Assembly (NCBI GenBank): GCA_023974075.1
Contig: JAMFTG010000736.1
Coordinates: 32,501-96,500 of the forward strand
Direction: 5' to 3'
DNA: 64,000 bases
Source of the DNA: Chaenocephalus aceratus
Taxonomy: Eukaryota; Chordata; Actinopteri; Perciformes; Channichthyidae
Shown here: in pieces, positions 1 through 10,769 of the stretch
How positions within the stretch are numbered: the stretch's first letter is position 1
Layout: each line of letters opens with the position of its first letter
Notes under the pieces: generated by a model
What the model was told of the DNA's origin: nothing
Seen by the model: only the letters and a program-made list of their open reading frames with translations
The model's database searches: none
Program-made: the position numbers and the translations under genes

Positions 1-525
1 GACTCTTTAAAGTAGAGAAACTACACACTGATATACACCTGAACATCAGCAGGAGAGGACTCTTTAAAGTAGAGACACTGCATAGTGATATACACCTGAA
101 CATCAGCAGGAGAGGACTCTTTAAAGTAGAGACACTACATACTGATACACACCTGAACATCAGCAGGAGAGGACTCTTTAAAGTAGAGGACACTACATAC
201 TGATATACACCTGAACATCAGCAGGAGAGGACTCTTTAAAGTAGAGACACTACATACATGATATACACCTGAACATCAGCAGGAGAGGACTCTTTAAAGT
301 AGAGACACTACATACTGATATACACCTGAACATCAGCAGGAGAGGACTCTTTAAAGTGGAGACTCTACATACTGATAAACACCTGAACATCAGCAGGAGA
401 GGACTCTTTAAAGTGAGACTCTAACATACTGATAAACACCTGAACATCAGCAGGAGAGGACTCTTTAAAGTAGAGACACTACATACTGATATACACCTGA
501 ACATCAGCAGGAGAGGACTCTTTCA
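1..525 (+). repeat. 57-bp minisatellite, about nine copies
   Basis: Tandem units of about 57 bp contain GACTCTTTAAAGTAGAGACA, then CACCTGAACATCAGCAGGAG. Single-base differences and small indels separate the copies. The array starts at the window edge, so its true length is unknown. The same unit recurs in reverse orientation at 1584-1955. Confidence 0.95.
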
Positions 526-983
526 TTAGTTACCATAATCAATATGGATGTGTCTTTGTTTGTTTAGACAAATGTGGATGATTGACGTCAACAACAATAA
601 TCCACTCACTCGCGGTCATTGTGTTCATCCCAGTGTTTGAACACTAACGTGAGTGCGTGTCCTCTGCAGCACATCAGAGCTGGTGTCTTCAGTCACTTTG
701 TGGAAACCATGCAGCAGAACTGACTGAGTCTCAATGCTTGGTATTTTCCCCGCGCCACCACTCGCTTCCTGTCACCATCTCCTCTCCCTTCCCTCGCTCA
801 CTTTGCGTCTTCGCCCTCGCTACTTTTCCTTGTCTCTAGATTTGCTCGCGGTTTCATTCTCTTTCTGACTGAAACCTTACGTGTTCTTCTGCTTCATCGT
901 GTTTGTCTGCCTGTCACGTCTCCGACGTCGTACTGTGAAATCAGTATCATCTCCTCTGTTGTTGTAGCCTGGGGAGTTAAGCT

Positions 984-1024
984 AAACACACACACACACA
1001 CACACACCACACACACACACACAC
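984..1024. repeat. (CA)n microsatellite
   Basis: About 40 bp of CA with one interrupting CACC, lying between the two 57-bp arrays. The flanks, 526-983 and 1025-1583, show no recognisable gene or repeat. Confidence 0.9.
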
Positions 1025-1583
1025 GGCTCATTGGCGTTGCAGTTGAAGCTTGTTTTGACTTCTGTCTCGTTCAGTCTGTTTAGAGCCGGATCATTTGCAT
1101 CCGTTTGAAGGAAAATCTGATTTGCTCTCTCTATGTAAAGTCAGAGGAACACGCAGCGGAACATAATTCCACCGCAGGTTCAGGTTCGGTGACAGCGGAG
1201 TGTCTCAGATGGCAGCCGTGGCGGGGTGGCATCATTCTTCGGTCTTTTAACTGATGAACAGATTATTTAAAGCTGCATGTCTGCCTACACGTGAGGGGGA
1301 AGCAGCGACGAGTTCAACAGCGTTCCACATGTCTGAAAATACCACGAGAGAGCGCTCTCAGAGGTAAACACGTATGTGTAGCGCTGCAGAATCCTTTAGG
1401 AACGTTATTCAAATATAATGTATGGAGGATTTAATGTTATTCTGTATTAAAATAAATACATTTAGAGATAATGCATGTGCAGAAAAATCTTTATAATGTA
1501 AAGTTTTCAGCAAAATGTTACGAAGAAAATTGAAGTTGCATTTCAGACATCTCCAAAATATCCTAGCAATTAAGAAGGACAAG

Positions 1584-1955
1584 ATATCAGTATGTGGTGT
1601 CTCTACTTTAAAGGTCCTTTCCTGCTGATGTTCAGGTGTATATCAGTATGTAGTGTCTCTACTTTAAAGAGTCCTCCCTGATGATGTTCAGGTGTATATC
1701 AGTAGTAGTGTCTCTACTTTAAAGATCCTCTCCTGCTGATGTTCAGGTGTATATCAGTATGTAGTGTCTCTACTTTAAAGAGTCCTTCCTGCTGATGTTC
1801 GGTGTATCAGTATGTAGTGTCTCTACTTTAAAGAGTCCTCTCCTGATGATGTTCAGGTGTATATCAGTATGTAGTGTCTCTACTTTAAAGAGTCTCTCCT
1901 GATGATGTTCAGGTGTATATCAGTATGTGGTCTCTACTTTAAAGAGTCCTCTCCT
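1584..1955 (-). repeat. 57-bp minisatellite, inverted copy of the array at 1-525
   Basis: About 6.5 units of the reverse complement of the first array (CTCCTGCTGATGTTCAGGTG, then TGTCTCTACTTTAAAGAGTC). The copies are more degraded, with several short deletions. Some units carry GATGATG in place of GCTGATG. Confidence 0.93.
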
Positions 1956-2579
1956 CCTATATTGTCATGATGTGAAATGTTAGTGTTTCTCATTGTCCTT
2001 TATTCCCCAAATCATTGTAGCTTGTAATTAAAACTAATCAAGTTGTTGTCTATATATGATGTGTATAATCTACACTTTAAAAAACAATCAAGTAATTATT
2101 GTTAACAGCTTAACAATTGACAAAGCAGCATTGAAACACTTGACAGTAATATCATTTAGCTGAAATGAAGTATTTAATTAACATACGTCAAGCCTACAGT
2201 GAGTATGTTGATTTACCAGCTGTCACGTTTATGACTTTGTGATGATGGCACGTTGCCAGGTTCTCAACTTATGTCGCCTTAAACTGACAGCTTGTGCTTC
2301 TTAATTAGCAAAATCTCAAATGTAGCAGCAGCAAAGGCGACAGTACAGACTGAGACACATAATGCACACGGCTTCTTACGGCTGACACCACAAGTTATTA
2401 TAAGTTATAAGTGTATTTAATGCTCTTGGTTATTATAACTCGATGGAGGCTTGAAAGCAAACATAATATGGTCTGAACAGGAAGAGAGTGAGGGCCACAT
2501 GTGGAGTCCATTTTTTTAGATCTGACGAAAGTGATATTTTTTCCTTATTCCTGAGATTACATTCAGATTATTTTCCCCA

Positions 2580-2960
2580 AAAATCTGACTTTCTAAAAAC
2601 TCAGATTTTTCATACGATTTGGAATTAAAAAAAAAACAGAAAAAAAAGTTTTTTTAGTTCAGAATATTTTATCGAAAACTTGTATTTTTTTACAAAAATT
2701 CAGATTGTTCATGTGATTAGAATTGAGTTCTTTTTTTAAAATTCAGATTTTTTTTAATACATTTTTTCAAAATGCCTTTCTGAAAATTCAGTTTTTTTTA
2801 AATAAAATTCAGTTTTTTTTCTGAAAGTTCTAAAAAAAATTCTGTGTTTTTCTGAAATTCTGAGTTTTTCTAAAATTCTGAGATTTAATTCCGATTTCAA
2901 AAAATAAATAGTTCTGCAATTCCGAAAATGTTGAACTTTAAAAAAACAAATCTGACTTCC
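2580..2960. repeat. A/T-rich low-complexity tract with degenerate TTCAGATTTTT / TTCTGAAA motifs
   Basis: Runs of T and A are mixed with repeated variants of ATTCAGATTTTT and CTGAAAATTCAG. The 77-codon minus-strand frame here is low complexity and not gene-like. The neighbouring 1956-2579 is unique-looking intron without a recognised feature. Confidence 0.7.
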
Positions 2961-3069
2961 CCCCCAAAAGTATGACCGAGGCATCAACTGGCTAAAGCAG
3001 CGTTTGGGAGCGTTGATTTGAAGCCATTTCCACCTACTTGTTATATTAAGGCTGGTTAAATGTTCCTAC

Positions 3070-3225
3070 CTGGTGGCAGATCTCGTGGACGACCAACCTG
3101 GTGAGCTCCATCTGATAGGACGAAGACGACACCCTCGGCGTCCAATAGGATCTTCTGCTCCACGAAGACGCTCAGACCCCAGTTCTCCATGGCGGCGTAC
3201 GGATGTTTGGGCACCGCCAACAAAT
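3070..3225 (-). CDS. trhde: Internal exon of trhde-like M1 aminopeptidase carrying AAMEN and HEICH motifs, with a +1 frameshift
   Basis: The minus strand shows an acceptor (ctttttgttttccag) at 3226-3240, then AT completing an Asp codon, then LLAVPKHPYAAMENWGLSVF and VEQKILLDAE. The exon ends TRLVVHEICHQ before the donor GTAGGA. AAMEN is the substrate N-terminus-binding motif (GxMEN class). HEICH is the zinc-binding HExxH, with the catalytic Glu. HEICHQ, rather than the usual HELAHQ, is what I know from TRHDE. The two motifs lie in different frames. Removing one G from the GGG run at 3132-3134 restores LLDAEVSSSSYQMELT, which aligns without gaps to the family, and gives 155 bp ending in phase 0. 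As written, the first frame continues through the donor and loses HEICH. This could be an assembly indel or a genuine lesion; I favour the indel because the splice sites and all other codons are intact. Confidence 0.88.
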
Positions 3226-3787
3226 CTGGAAAACAAAAAGCACACACACATAAGGACTTATAGTTGTCATGGCTTCACAACGCATGTGTTCCTCCATTAA
3301 TAAAGCCCCCCAGTCAGAGCCAGCATTTGAATAAAAACGCGACAGCATGACTGCCGGTATGAGAGCGGATCCCATTTTAGGTTCAAGTTAATCATGAGTC
3401 ATTTTAACAACCTGCCAAAGAATCCTTTCATGCCCACAACATGGATATATGGAGTCCTCAGATGTAGCGCCACACATATCGAATGGGAAAGAAGCAGAAA
3501 GAAAGAGATTTCAGATAGACTGAGGACACAGGAGGAGAGAAGACAAAGGGGCTTCCTTTAAGCAAAGAACCCTTAAATTAGATTGTAGGATAGAGTTTAC
3601 CTTGAGTAAAGAAGATTTATTAGAGGGCTGAGGAAGTAATTAACTGTCTGTTCAAGTAAAGTAACCTTGCAAATCGTCACGGAAGAAGTGAAAGGGACGA
3701 CTGAAAGTAAAGCCGTTAGAAAAGTTACGTGACTTGTGTTGACCTTCAAGGAAGAAATGAACCCTTGGATTTGTTCTATTTCAGACT

Positions 3788-4750
3788 TCAATATCTCAAC
3801 AAATATGTAATGCAATAACATGAAATTTGGCAAACCCATTCATGTTCCCCAGAGGATATATCCTTCAAATTGTTGCTATTTATGACTTTTCCTCTAGCGC
3901 CACCATGAGGTCCATTGTGGTCAAATGTTGACATTGGTTTGAATTTGATGTTGGGGTTGGTTTAAACTTGAATACTCAGCAAATCTGAATAAAAAACATC
4001 AAATTATCTCAGCAAATATTTGATGGAATAACATGAAAATTGGCAAAGAAATTCATGTTCCCCAGAGGATACCCTTCAGATTTGAGCTATATAATGATTT
4101 TTCCTCTAGCGCCACCATGAGGTTGATTGTGGTCAAATTAACTGTTTGAATATGATATTGGGGTTGGTTTAAACTTGAATATCTTCACAAATATTTGATG
4201 GAATAACATGACATTTGGCAAACCCATTCATGTTCCCCAGAGGATATACCCTTCAGATTTTAGTTATCTTATGACTTTCCCTCTAGCGCCACCATGAGGT
4301 TGATGGTGGTAAATTAACTGTTTGAATATCATATCGGGGTTAGTTTAAAGTTGAATATCTCAACAAATATGTAATGAAATAACATGACATTTGGCAAATA
4401 AATTCATGTTCCCCAGAGGATATATCCTTCAGATTTGAGTTATATTAGGACTTTCCCTCTAGCGCCACCATGAGGTTGATGGTGGTAAAATATCACATTG
4501 GTTTGAATTCTATATTGGGGTTGGTTTGAACTTGAATATCTCAGTAAATATTTGATGCAATAACATGATATTTGGCAAAGACACTCATGCTCCCCAGAGG
4601 ATATATCCTTCCAATTTTAGTTATCTTAGGACATTGCCTCTAGCGCCACCATGAGGTTAAATTTGATGGAATAACACAACATTTGAGAAGACATTCATGT
4701 TCCCGAAAGGATAATTTCTGCTGACTTTAGTGATCTAACTTTTTTCTAGC
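3788..4750 (+). repeat. About 180-bp tandem repeat, 5-6 diverged copies
   Basis: Copies begin near 3790, 3995, 4175, 4350 and 4535, with a truncated one near 4660. Each has AATATCTCA-CAAATATTTGATG, then CATTCATGTTCCCCAGAGGA, then CTCTAGCGCCACCATGAGGT. Related sequence occurs at 62945-63290. This resembles a dispersed teleost repeat that is often locally tandem. 3226-3787 shows nothing recognisable. Confidence 0.85.
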
Positions 4751-5059
4751 GCCTTTATTAGTCCAACGTCTTTAGCGTTCATAGGAAACATAAATGTTGA
4801 CGGGACATCCTGAGCTTTTGTGATGTCCAACAATGTGCTGAGGGTGTAACATCCTTTTCCCATGATGCAATACTGTGTTGTAATGATGCCCGGAGCGAGC
4901 CAGTCAGCTGTGGGCTGCACCTGAGCCGCGTTTTTTGTTTTCAAGCCAAAAGTTGTGAACATTACTTTGGGAATTTAAAGAGTCATTCTGCATTGCACGC
5001 TTGGACTTCCTGTTCCAGGCTTTTCTACTGAACACGTATCCATACAGGTCAGATTAAGT

Positions 5060-5455
5060 ATCAGACTATTACAGTATCAACTTCAAAAACCTACTGCTCA
5101 CTTACAAAGCCCTACATAACCTGGCCCCCCCCTATCTGGCTGACCTTCTTCAGGAGTACACCCCCTCTCGCCCCCCCTCTGCTGGTCTGCTGACCGCCCC
5201 CACCCCACGCCCGTCCACCATGGGTGCTCGGGCTTTTAGCTGCACTGCTCCCAGACTCTGGAACTCCCCCCCCCGCACATCCGACACTCAGACACAATCA
5301 CCATATTCAAATCCCAATTAAAAACCCACATGTTCAAATCTGCTTACTCACTGTAGTGCCCCATTATATGTTTCATTGTGTCCACTTGACTGTCTCCTCC
5401 CTGATTTCCTGTTTGTGTTTTTATCTTGTTCTGTTGCCCATTAGCTTTTATTTTA

Positions 5456-5488
<33 letters not shown>

Positions 5489-5556
5489 GTACGGTGTCCT
5501 TGGGTGTCATGAAAGGCGCCTAAAAATAAAATGTATATATTATTATTATTAACAAC
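5060..5556 (+). mobile_element. LINE 3' end: ORF2 C-terminus plus 3' tail
   Basis: One plus-strand frame reads FKNLLLTYKALHNLAPPYL, a typical C-terminal sequence of CR1/L2/Rex-type non-LTR retrotransposon ORF2. It is followed by GARAFSCTAPRLWNS in the next conserved block. The 3' tail contains poly-T (5460-5486), GTGTCATGAAAGGCGCC and a terminal (ATT)n. It is 5'-truncated, as is usual for dead LINE copies. The same tail recurs at 48920-48992. Confidence 0.8.
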
Positions 5557-6318
5557 AACAAATACAGGATGCAAGTTGATTCTGCAAATGCGAGTTGTCC
5601 GTGCTCGTAGAAAAACATGTTGTTAATACCAAAACCAAGAAACAACAACACCTAGCAGCTAAATATCAGGATGCTTTTCTCACAAAGTGCAAAGAAGAGC
5701 TTCAACCTGCAGGATAAATGAGGCTTTATGCAGAAACGTTGTTTGTAGCGAGAAGTGAATATAAAATGAAAAGGAGCAGGAAATAGGTTTCTTTTCAGAG
5801 AAGAAACCTGATTAAAAAGGAGGCGAACGAGAGGAGGTGAACATGAGCGTTCTCACTATATAGAAGCCTGATTGTTTTCCAGGGAGAGGAAGAAGTGTTT
5901 CTCTAAAGTAAATGAGTGAGAGCTCCTCATTTGAATTTCAAATCTGAGTCTTTCTGGGTGCAGAGACCCCCGTCTGTGTAACCACTTCACATGCTCAAAG
6001 AAATATATACTCAGTGGGCTCTCAAACGAAAGTCCTCGCCTGGATCAAGCTTGTTATTCTCTTTCACTCGAGTTTCAACTCTTTTAAGTGGTTTCTGTTC
6101 GAGGTACACAACAGAAAATACACAAGGAGGAAGTTAAATAATAGAAATGTGGAGGTTCGAAATATATTATCCTGCAAAGTAAACTAAATAATTGGTTTAT
6201 TTATGAAGGTATTTAAGGTGTGATTTCTCAAGACGTTGAAATCTATCGAAAATGTATTTTCATTTATTTCTTATTAATACTAACACATATCTGTTAATAT
6301 TGTAATATGCATTTTCAT
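5557..6318. other. Unassigned intron
   Basis: No open frame of note and no repeat that I recognise. Confidence 0.5.
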
Positions 6319-6559
6319 TAGGGCTGTCAGTCGATTAAAATAGTTAATCGCGATTAATCGCAAATTAATCGCACATTTATGATCTGTTCTAATGTACCTT
6401 AGAGGAATATTTGTCAAGTCTTTAATACTCTTACCAACATATGAGCGGACAAATATGCGTTATGCTAATGTTTATTATCATTTGAACAATGACAAATATT
6501 CTCATGAATATTAAACACAACAACCTGGAACCTCTCATACAATAATACAATACAAATGG

Positions 6560-6610
<51 letters not shown>

Positions 6611-6872
6611 TCTAGCATTACTATACTTGTGGGGACCTAAATCTGTTTACATAGTCACGTGTGGGGACTGGCTTCCCTTACGGGGACAAATTGGAGGTCC
6701 CCATAAGGGGAATAATTAATTTTAGGGTGAAGACTTGGTTAGGATTAGGATTAGGGTAAGGCTAAGGGTAAAGGTAAGGGTTATGGTTAAGGTTAGAATA
6801 AGTCTCCAGGAAATGCATGTAAGTCAATGTAATGTCCCCTGAAGTGATGTATACATGGTGTGTGTGTGTTGT

Positions 6873-6953
<81 letters not shown>

Positions 6954-7436
6954 CTATCTGCAACTCAAGGAATATGCTCGAACGGGAGCTGCCTGGACGC
7001 TGCAATCATGTTGCACTATCCGTGCTGAGTGTGCTGACTTCTCCTCCAACGTCCCGCTGTCTGCTTCCTGCATCAAGTCAAGTGCTCGGCGCAGTTGTGG
7101 CGAAATGTCGCTCCTCTGTTTTCATTGAAACAGCTCCTTATATCCGTTAGCGCAGCTAGCTAGCACCAGATGCTAACAACAACAATGCACGTAAGGTCCT
7201 CCCGATGGCCAGTCGGTGCCTGCCGGTGAGCGTGGAAGTGTGGTCTGCTGCAAGCGGGCAAGCAGGAGCGGGGCTGTCAGCATCAGCTTGTAGACGGTAT
7301 TTTAAACTCGATGCGCTCTGAAACTACGGGGCGGCCGAGGAAAAAAATACACATGTGTTAATCGCGTTAAAATAATTAGTGCCGTTAATGTTTTGATTTT
7401 TTAATTTGTTATTAACGCGTTAACTTGACAGCCCTA
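6319..7436. mobile_element. Non-autonomous DNA transposon with TAGGGCTGTCA termini
   Basis: It begins TAGGGCTGTCAGTCGATTAA and ends with TTAACTTGACAGCCCTA. The terminal inverted repeat is 11 bp perfect, with TTAATCG/ATTAACGCG-rich subterminal sequence. This is a common fish element type that I would place with hAT. The 8 bp on each side do not match, so the target duplication is decayed or the family differs. It carries an internal insertion flanked by (TG)n arrays at 6559-6952. Confidence 0.75.
6559..6952 (+). repeat. (TG)n - TTAGGG-like repeat - (TG)n block
   Basis: (TG)n at about 6559-6609 and 6857-6952 bracket 247 bp. That insert starts with TGTGGGGACC blocks and continues into degenerate GGTTAGGATTAGGATTAGGG and GGTAAGGGTTATGGTTAAGG. 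It ends with GTCAATGTAATGTCCCC. It resembles a dispersed fish repeat that commonly sits within TG repeats. The open frames of V/C/H dipeptides here are artefacts. Confidence 0.8.
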
Positions 7437-7940
7437 CATTTATATATAAGTACAATGTGCACATTTCTTTTTGTATTTCTTATATATATAAATACATATT
7501 GTAAATGGACATTTTAATTCATGTCTTTATTAAAAAAAATTAAATCTTTTTTGCACATTTAAATGTTAACTTATGTTTGTTTAAATATGTGTTTCTTTTT
7601 ATTTAATATTTGTGTATATATATATATATATTTTGCTTCTTACTTTTAAAATGTTTTTATTAGATTTTATAGTTGTATGATACACTTACTTTAAGTCCTC
7701 ATCTTGTGTAAATATCTTTATTTTAATTTTATGTTAAAGGTGGGGTAAGTACTTTATTTCAGAAACGCTTTTTGTTATATCCCATGGAATGCTCTTAACA
7801 TCCCGATAGCAATGAATATCTGAAGTGCTTTGATAACAAATCCATTAAAACATGTCATCTGTGGAAGCCGTGGCGCTGTAAAAAGCACGACCAATCATCT
7901 GAGCCGGCTAAAGTAACTGGATGGCCTACCTGCCTGTCAG
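7437..7940. other. A/T-rich intron without recognised feature
   Basis: Contains a short (TA)n near 7616-7632 and nothing else I can name. Confidence 0.5.
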
Positions 7941-9237
7941 CAGGGCCGCCTGAAGCCCAGGGGCCTACGGAGATCAGGGGCCTATCATGACCAATAAAAA
8001 AGTTTTAAAAAAAAGTTAATTAAAAAAAAAAAGTTTTTTATTTCGGATGTTTTTAAAATACATTTAATAAACAAAGTCTTGGCTTTCAGAATATGGAACT
8101 TTTATTTCCAAAATCACACGATAAATACATTTTTGAAGCTTGTAAAGGAAGTGGACAGCTCTCACTCCCCTCCCTCCGGCTGACATTATGAATGTAAGCG
8201 TATAGTAATCAGAATAACACGGCAGGGTCTGTTACAGTTTGTTTTCATCTGGTTTCAAATAAACAAAGTCTTGGCTTTAGAATATTAAAATTGTTTCGGC
8301 AAATTCAGATGATAAATAAGCTTTGAAGCTTCGGCATAATTACAAGCGGAGAACGGAGTAACTTGACATCACAGCAGGCAGAACAACAGCTGGTGTTTCT
8401 CGTGAGTGTTTTCCCCAGGAAACAAACACAATACACACAACGCAAAAATACACACACACACACAACACACGTATACAGTACACACACCACACACACACAC
8501 ACACACACACTCGCGAGCTTCCCCCAGACCAGTAATCCAATAGAAAATATCTTTCCTCCGTAGTATTTTGATCATGTGCTCCGCTAACCAATCAGATCGA
8601 TGGATTCCAGAGATGACTCCGTAACAGTCCGTGGGCACCACTCAACAGCCAATCAGAATGAGAATATGTTTCACATGTGACTTACTCAAATTGCGACTGA
8701 TTGAGTGGACAGATGAAGGTTGTTTAGGAGAAAATGTCGGAGAAGAAAAAGTTTGAGAGTGGCGCTCGGGAAAGCAAAACTGTTGGGGAAACAGGAGTTT
8801 GGAGACAAGCAGCTACAAAGCATGTCGAAGCTTCCAGGTGATTCTAAACCTGTAGGCAGATGAGGAGGGAGGACAGGTGAGTTCTGTACCGAGCGGCAGC
8901 GGTGCCGGCCGCGGGGACTCGCAGCCAAGTAGGCCGTCTGGTTCTGATAGCGATGGAGTAGCGGGAGAGGAAGAACAGACAGGAGGGACATTATCTGTTG
9001 GAGGAAAGAGAGGACGACGAGGACTTGCTACGTGGGAGGGGAGCCAACGGCAACCGGACAGATACATGAGGGAGGCCCGATACGTCACTCATCTGGAGGA
9101 GAGGACCAGGCGCGCAGAGCAGAGTGGAGAAGTGCAGTCACAGCCTGCCGAGGAAATGAACTGATTTTGTTTGTTTAAATAGGGGCCTCCAAAACCTACC
9201 AGCCCACAGGGCCTGATGCAGGTTAAGGCGGGGCCTG
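7941..9237 (+). mobile_element. hAT-family transposon copy A, with target-site duplication and decayed transposase start
   Basis: The left end CAGGGCCGCCTGAAG is matched by the complement of the right end (CAGGCCCCGCCTTAA). The flanks share CCTGTCAG (7933-7940 and 9239-9246, extendable by a shared G), an 8-bp duplication as expected for hAT. ATG at 8734 opens MSEKKKFESGARE, resembling the N-termini of zinc-finger hAT-type transposases that I know from fish. The frame is quickly broken, and a splice-donor-like ACAG|GTGAGT follows at about 8873. An internal (CA)n lies at 8449-8510. Copy B is at 22483-23807, inverted. Confidence 0.85.
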
Positions 9238-9246
9238 GCCTGTCAG

Positions 9247-10149
9247 CCTTCCATCTGGCACAAAGTTACCTCTGCCCTCATTGGTCATGTGCGCGTTCGT
9301 GTGTGTTGGGGGAGGGCTCTGAAGGAAGTGGGAGATTTGTTCCGGCTGTGTACTTTCTAATTCTAGCGCACTCGAGCTGCTTTCTCCGTTCTGACGTACC
9401 CCCACCTTTAACTTCTTGTATATTTGTTCTTATACCTAAATTATATTTAACCTTAGCGACTTTGACGGGTTGAAAACATTTTCTGATTTGATTCAAATAT
9501 TCTCCGCATAATAATAAACTTCATATTTTAACGACCTTTCCTTTTTGCCCCAAACTGAAGACAACCCTTACTGTTTGGCTCCACTACCAGAAACTCTCTG
9601 TACATTATTAATATTTTATGTATTCTGTGCAGAGCATGTATTCTCGCAGACAGGAGACATGACGGGGGGGGCATGTCTTCAGGCTGCGTCGTCAGGACAG
9701 TTCGTTTTAATGAAACGAGGCGCAGCATCCAGTTTGTTTTGAGTTTCTCTCAGCAGGAAAAGCCCTGCAGGTGACAACTTTGAGTCTCTTTGAGTTCCTC
9801 CACACGGACCTCTGTGTGTCTCAAGCTGTCAATCAAACACAGGAAGACGTCTACTGCCGTCTGGACAGCTGTCAATCATCACAGGAGCGTGAGTCATGCT
9901 GCTGGTTGGTAAGTAGTGCACAGAAGACACTGGCAGTCGACGTGCAGCAGGTGGAAGGAGGACTCGGGTCCTGAGCGGTGCCGGATGAGTCCTAAAAAAC
10001 CAGGACATTCGTCAGTATTTTAGCGTTTCCTGTCCGTTGGTCTGGAAGTCAATGGGTTTTGCTGAATGTGTTTTTTTGGTTGTTAGCCGAAGATATGTTT
10101 GTTCTACGACATCAAATAGAGTAAATACTCCACTGGTGAAGCGTTTATA
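9247..10149. other. Unassigned intron
   Basis: Short open frames only. No convincing splice-flanked coding segment or known repeat is seen. Confidence 0.5.
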
Positions 10150-10345
10150 GATATAACATTTCATTTAGCTGACGCTTTTATCCAAAGCGACTTACACTTA
10201 CCGATTACAGGGACATCCTCCCTGGAGTAACTGAGGGCTAAGTGCCTTGCTCAAGGGCAGACTAGTGGTGGGTGTTCCAGGCGGGATTTGAACTCCCACA
10301 ACCTTCCGACCTTCAGCCCACCTCACTATCCGTTAGACCCACCGC
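10150..10345 (+). mobile_element. Dispersed teleost repeat, SINE/LINE-tail-like
   Basis: Contains GACGCTTTTATCCAAAGCGA, then GTGCCTTGCTCAAGGGCAGA, then GGCGGGATTTGAACTCCCAC. These blocks occur very widely in fish genomes. The last block looks like the complement of a tRNA-type region, but I cannot fix the family. A short (AAT)n tract follows at about 10410-10431. 10346-10769 is otherwise unassigned. Confidence 0.65.
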
Positions 10346-10769
10346 TATCAGTTTAAACGACATCAAGGTTAACATTTGTAAACATTTGCAGTCAGTACAT
10401 TTTGACTTTAATAATAATAATAATAATAATATATGGGATTTTCAAAGCGCTAAAAGACGCTTTGTGTCGATCAGAAAACAACCCGATGTAAGTGACACCG
10501 CGGGAGTGATGTGTTGCATGAGCGTCACGTCATCTGGCTCTGATGTATGTCTGCAGCACGCAGTGACTCTGGATTCCAGCTGCTTCCTGTCCTCTGAACG
10601 CCTCCGTGACGCCGACTCTTACGGTGAAGAAGCACACAATAGAGAGACTGATGAATGTTTAAAGACTTAGCAGAGCCGACGCAGCGAACGGAAGATTGTG
10701 TTTAAAACATCAGCGACGAAGGAAAAGAACGTCATTGGCTGATTACTGCAGTTTTAAACACTGTCAGAG

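Larger units (their letters stand above)
1..3069 (-). other. trhde: Start of the next trhde intron (incomplete)
   Basis: The sequence after the donor of the HEICH exon (in gene direction) runs off the window. The expected next exon, beginning WFGD, is not present. The interval holds the two oppositely oriented 57-bp arrays, a short (CA)n tract at about 984-1024, unassigned DNA at 526-1583 and 1956-2580, and A/T-rich low-complexity sequence. Confidence 0.75.

Noticed and set aside
657..839. 60-codon frame between the inverted 57-bp arrays
   Set aside because: Low-complexity Ser/Pro/Leu composition and no supporting signals.
3066..3375. Other open frames on both strands over the trhde exon
   Set aside because: Shadows of the exon; only the frame with DLLAVPKHPYAAMENWG and the shifted HEICHQ frame match the family and the splice sites.
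6720..6800. Interstitial telomere sequence
   Set aside because: Only scattered, degenerate GGTTAGG hexamers within a known kind of dispersed fish repeat; not a true (TTAGGG)n run.
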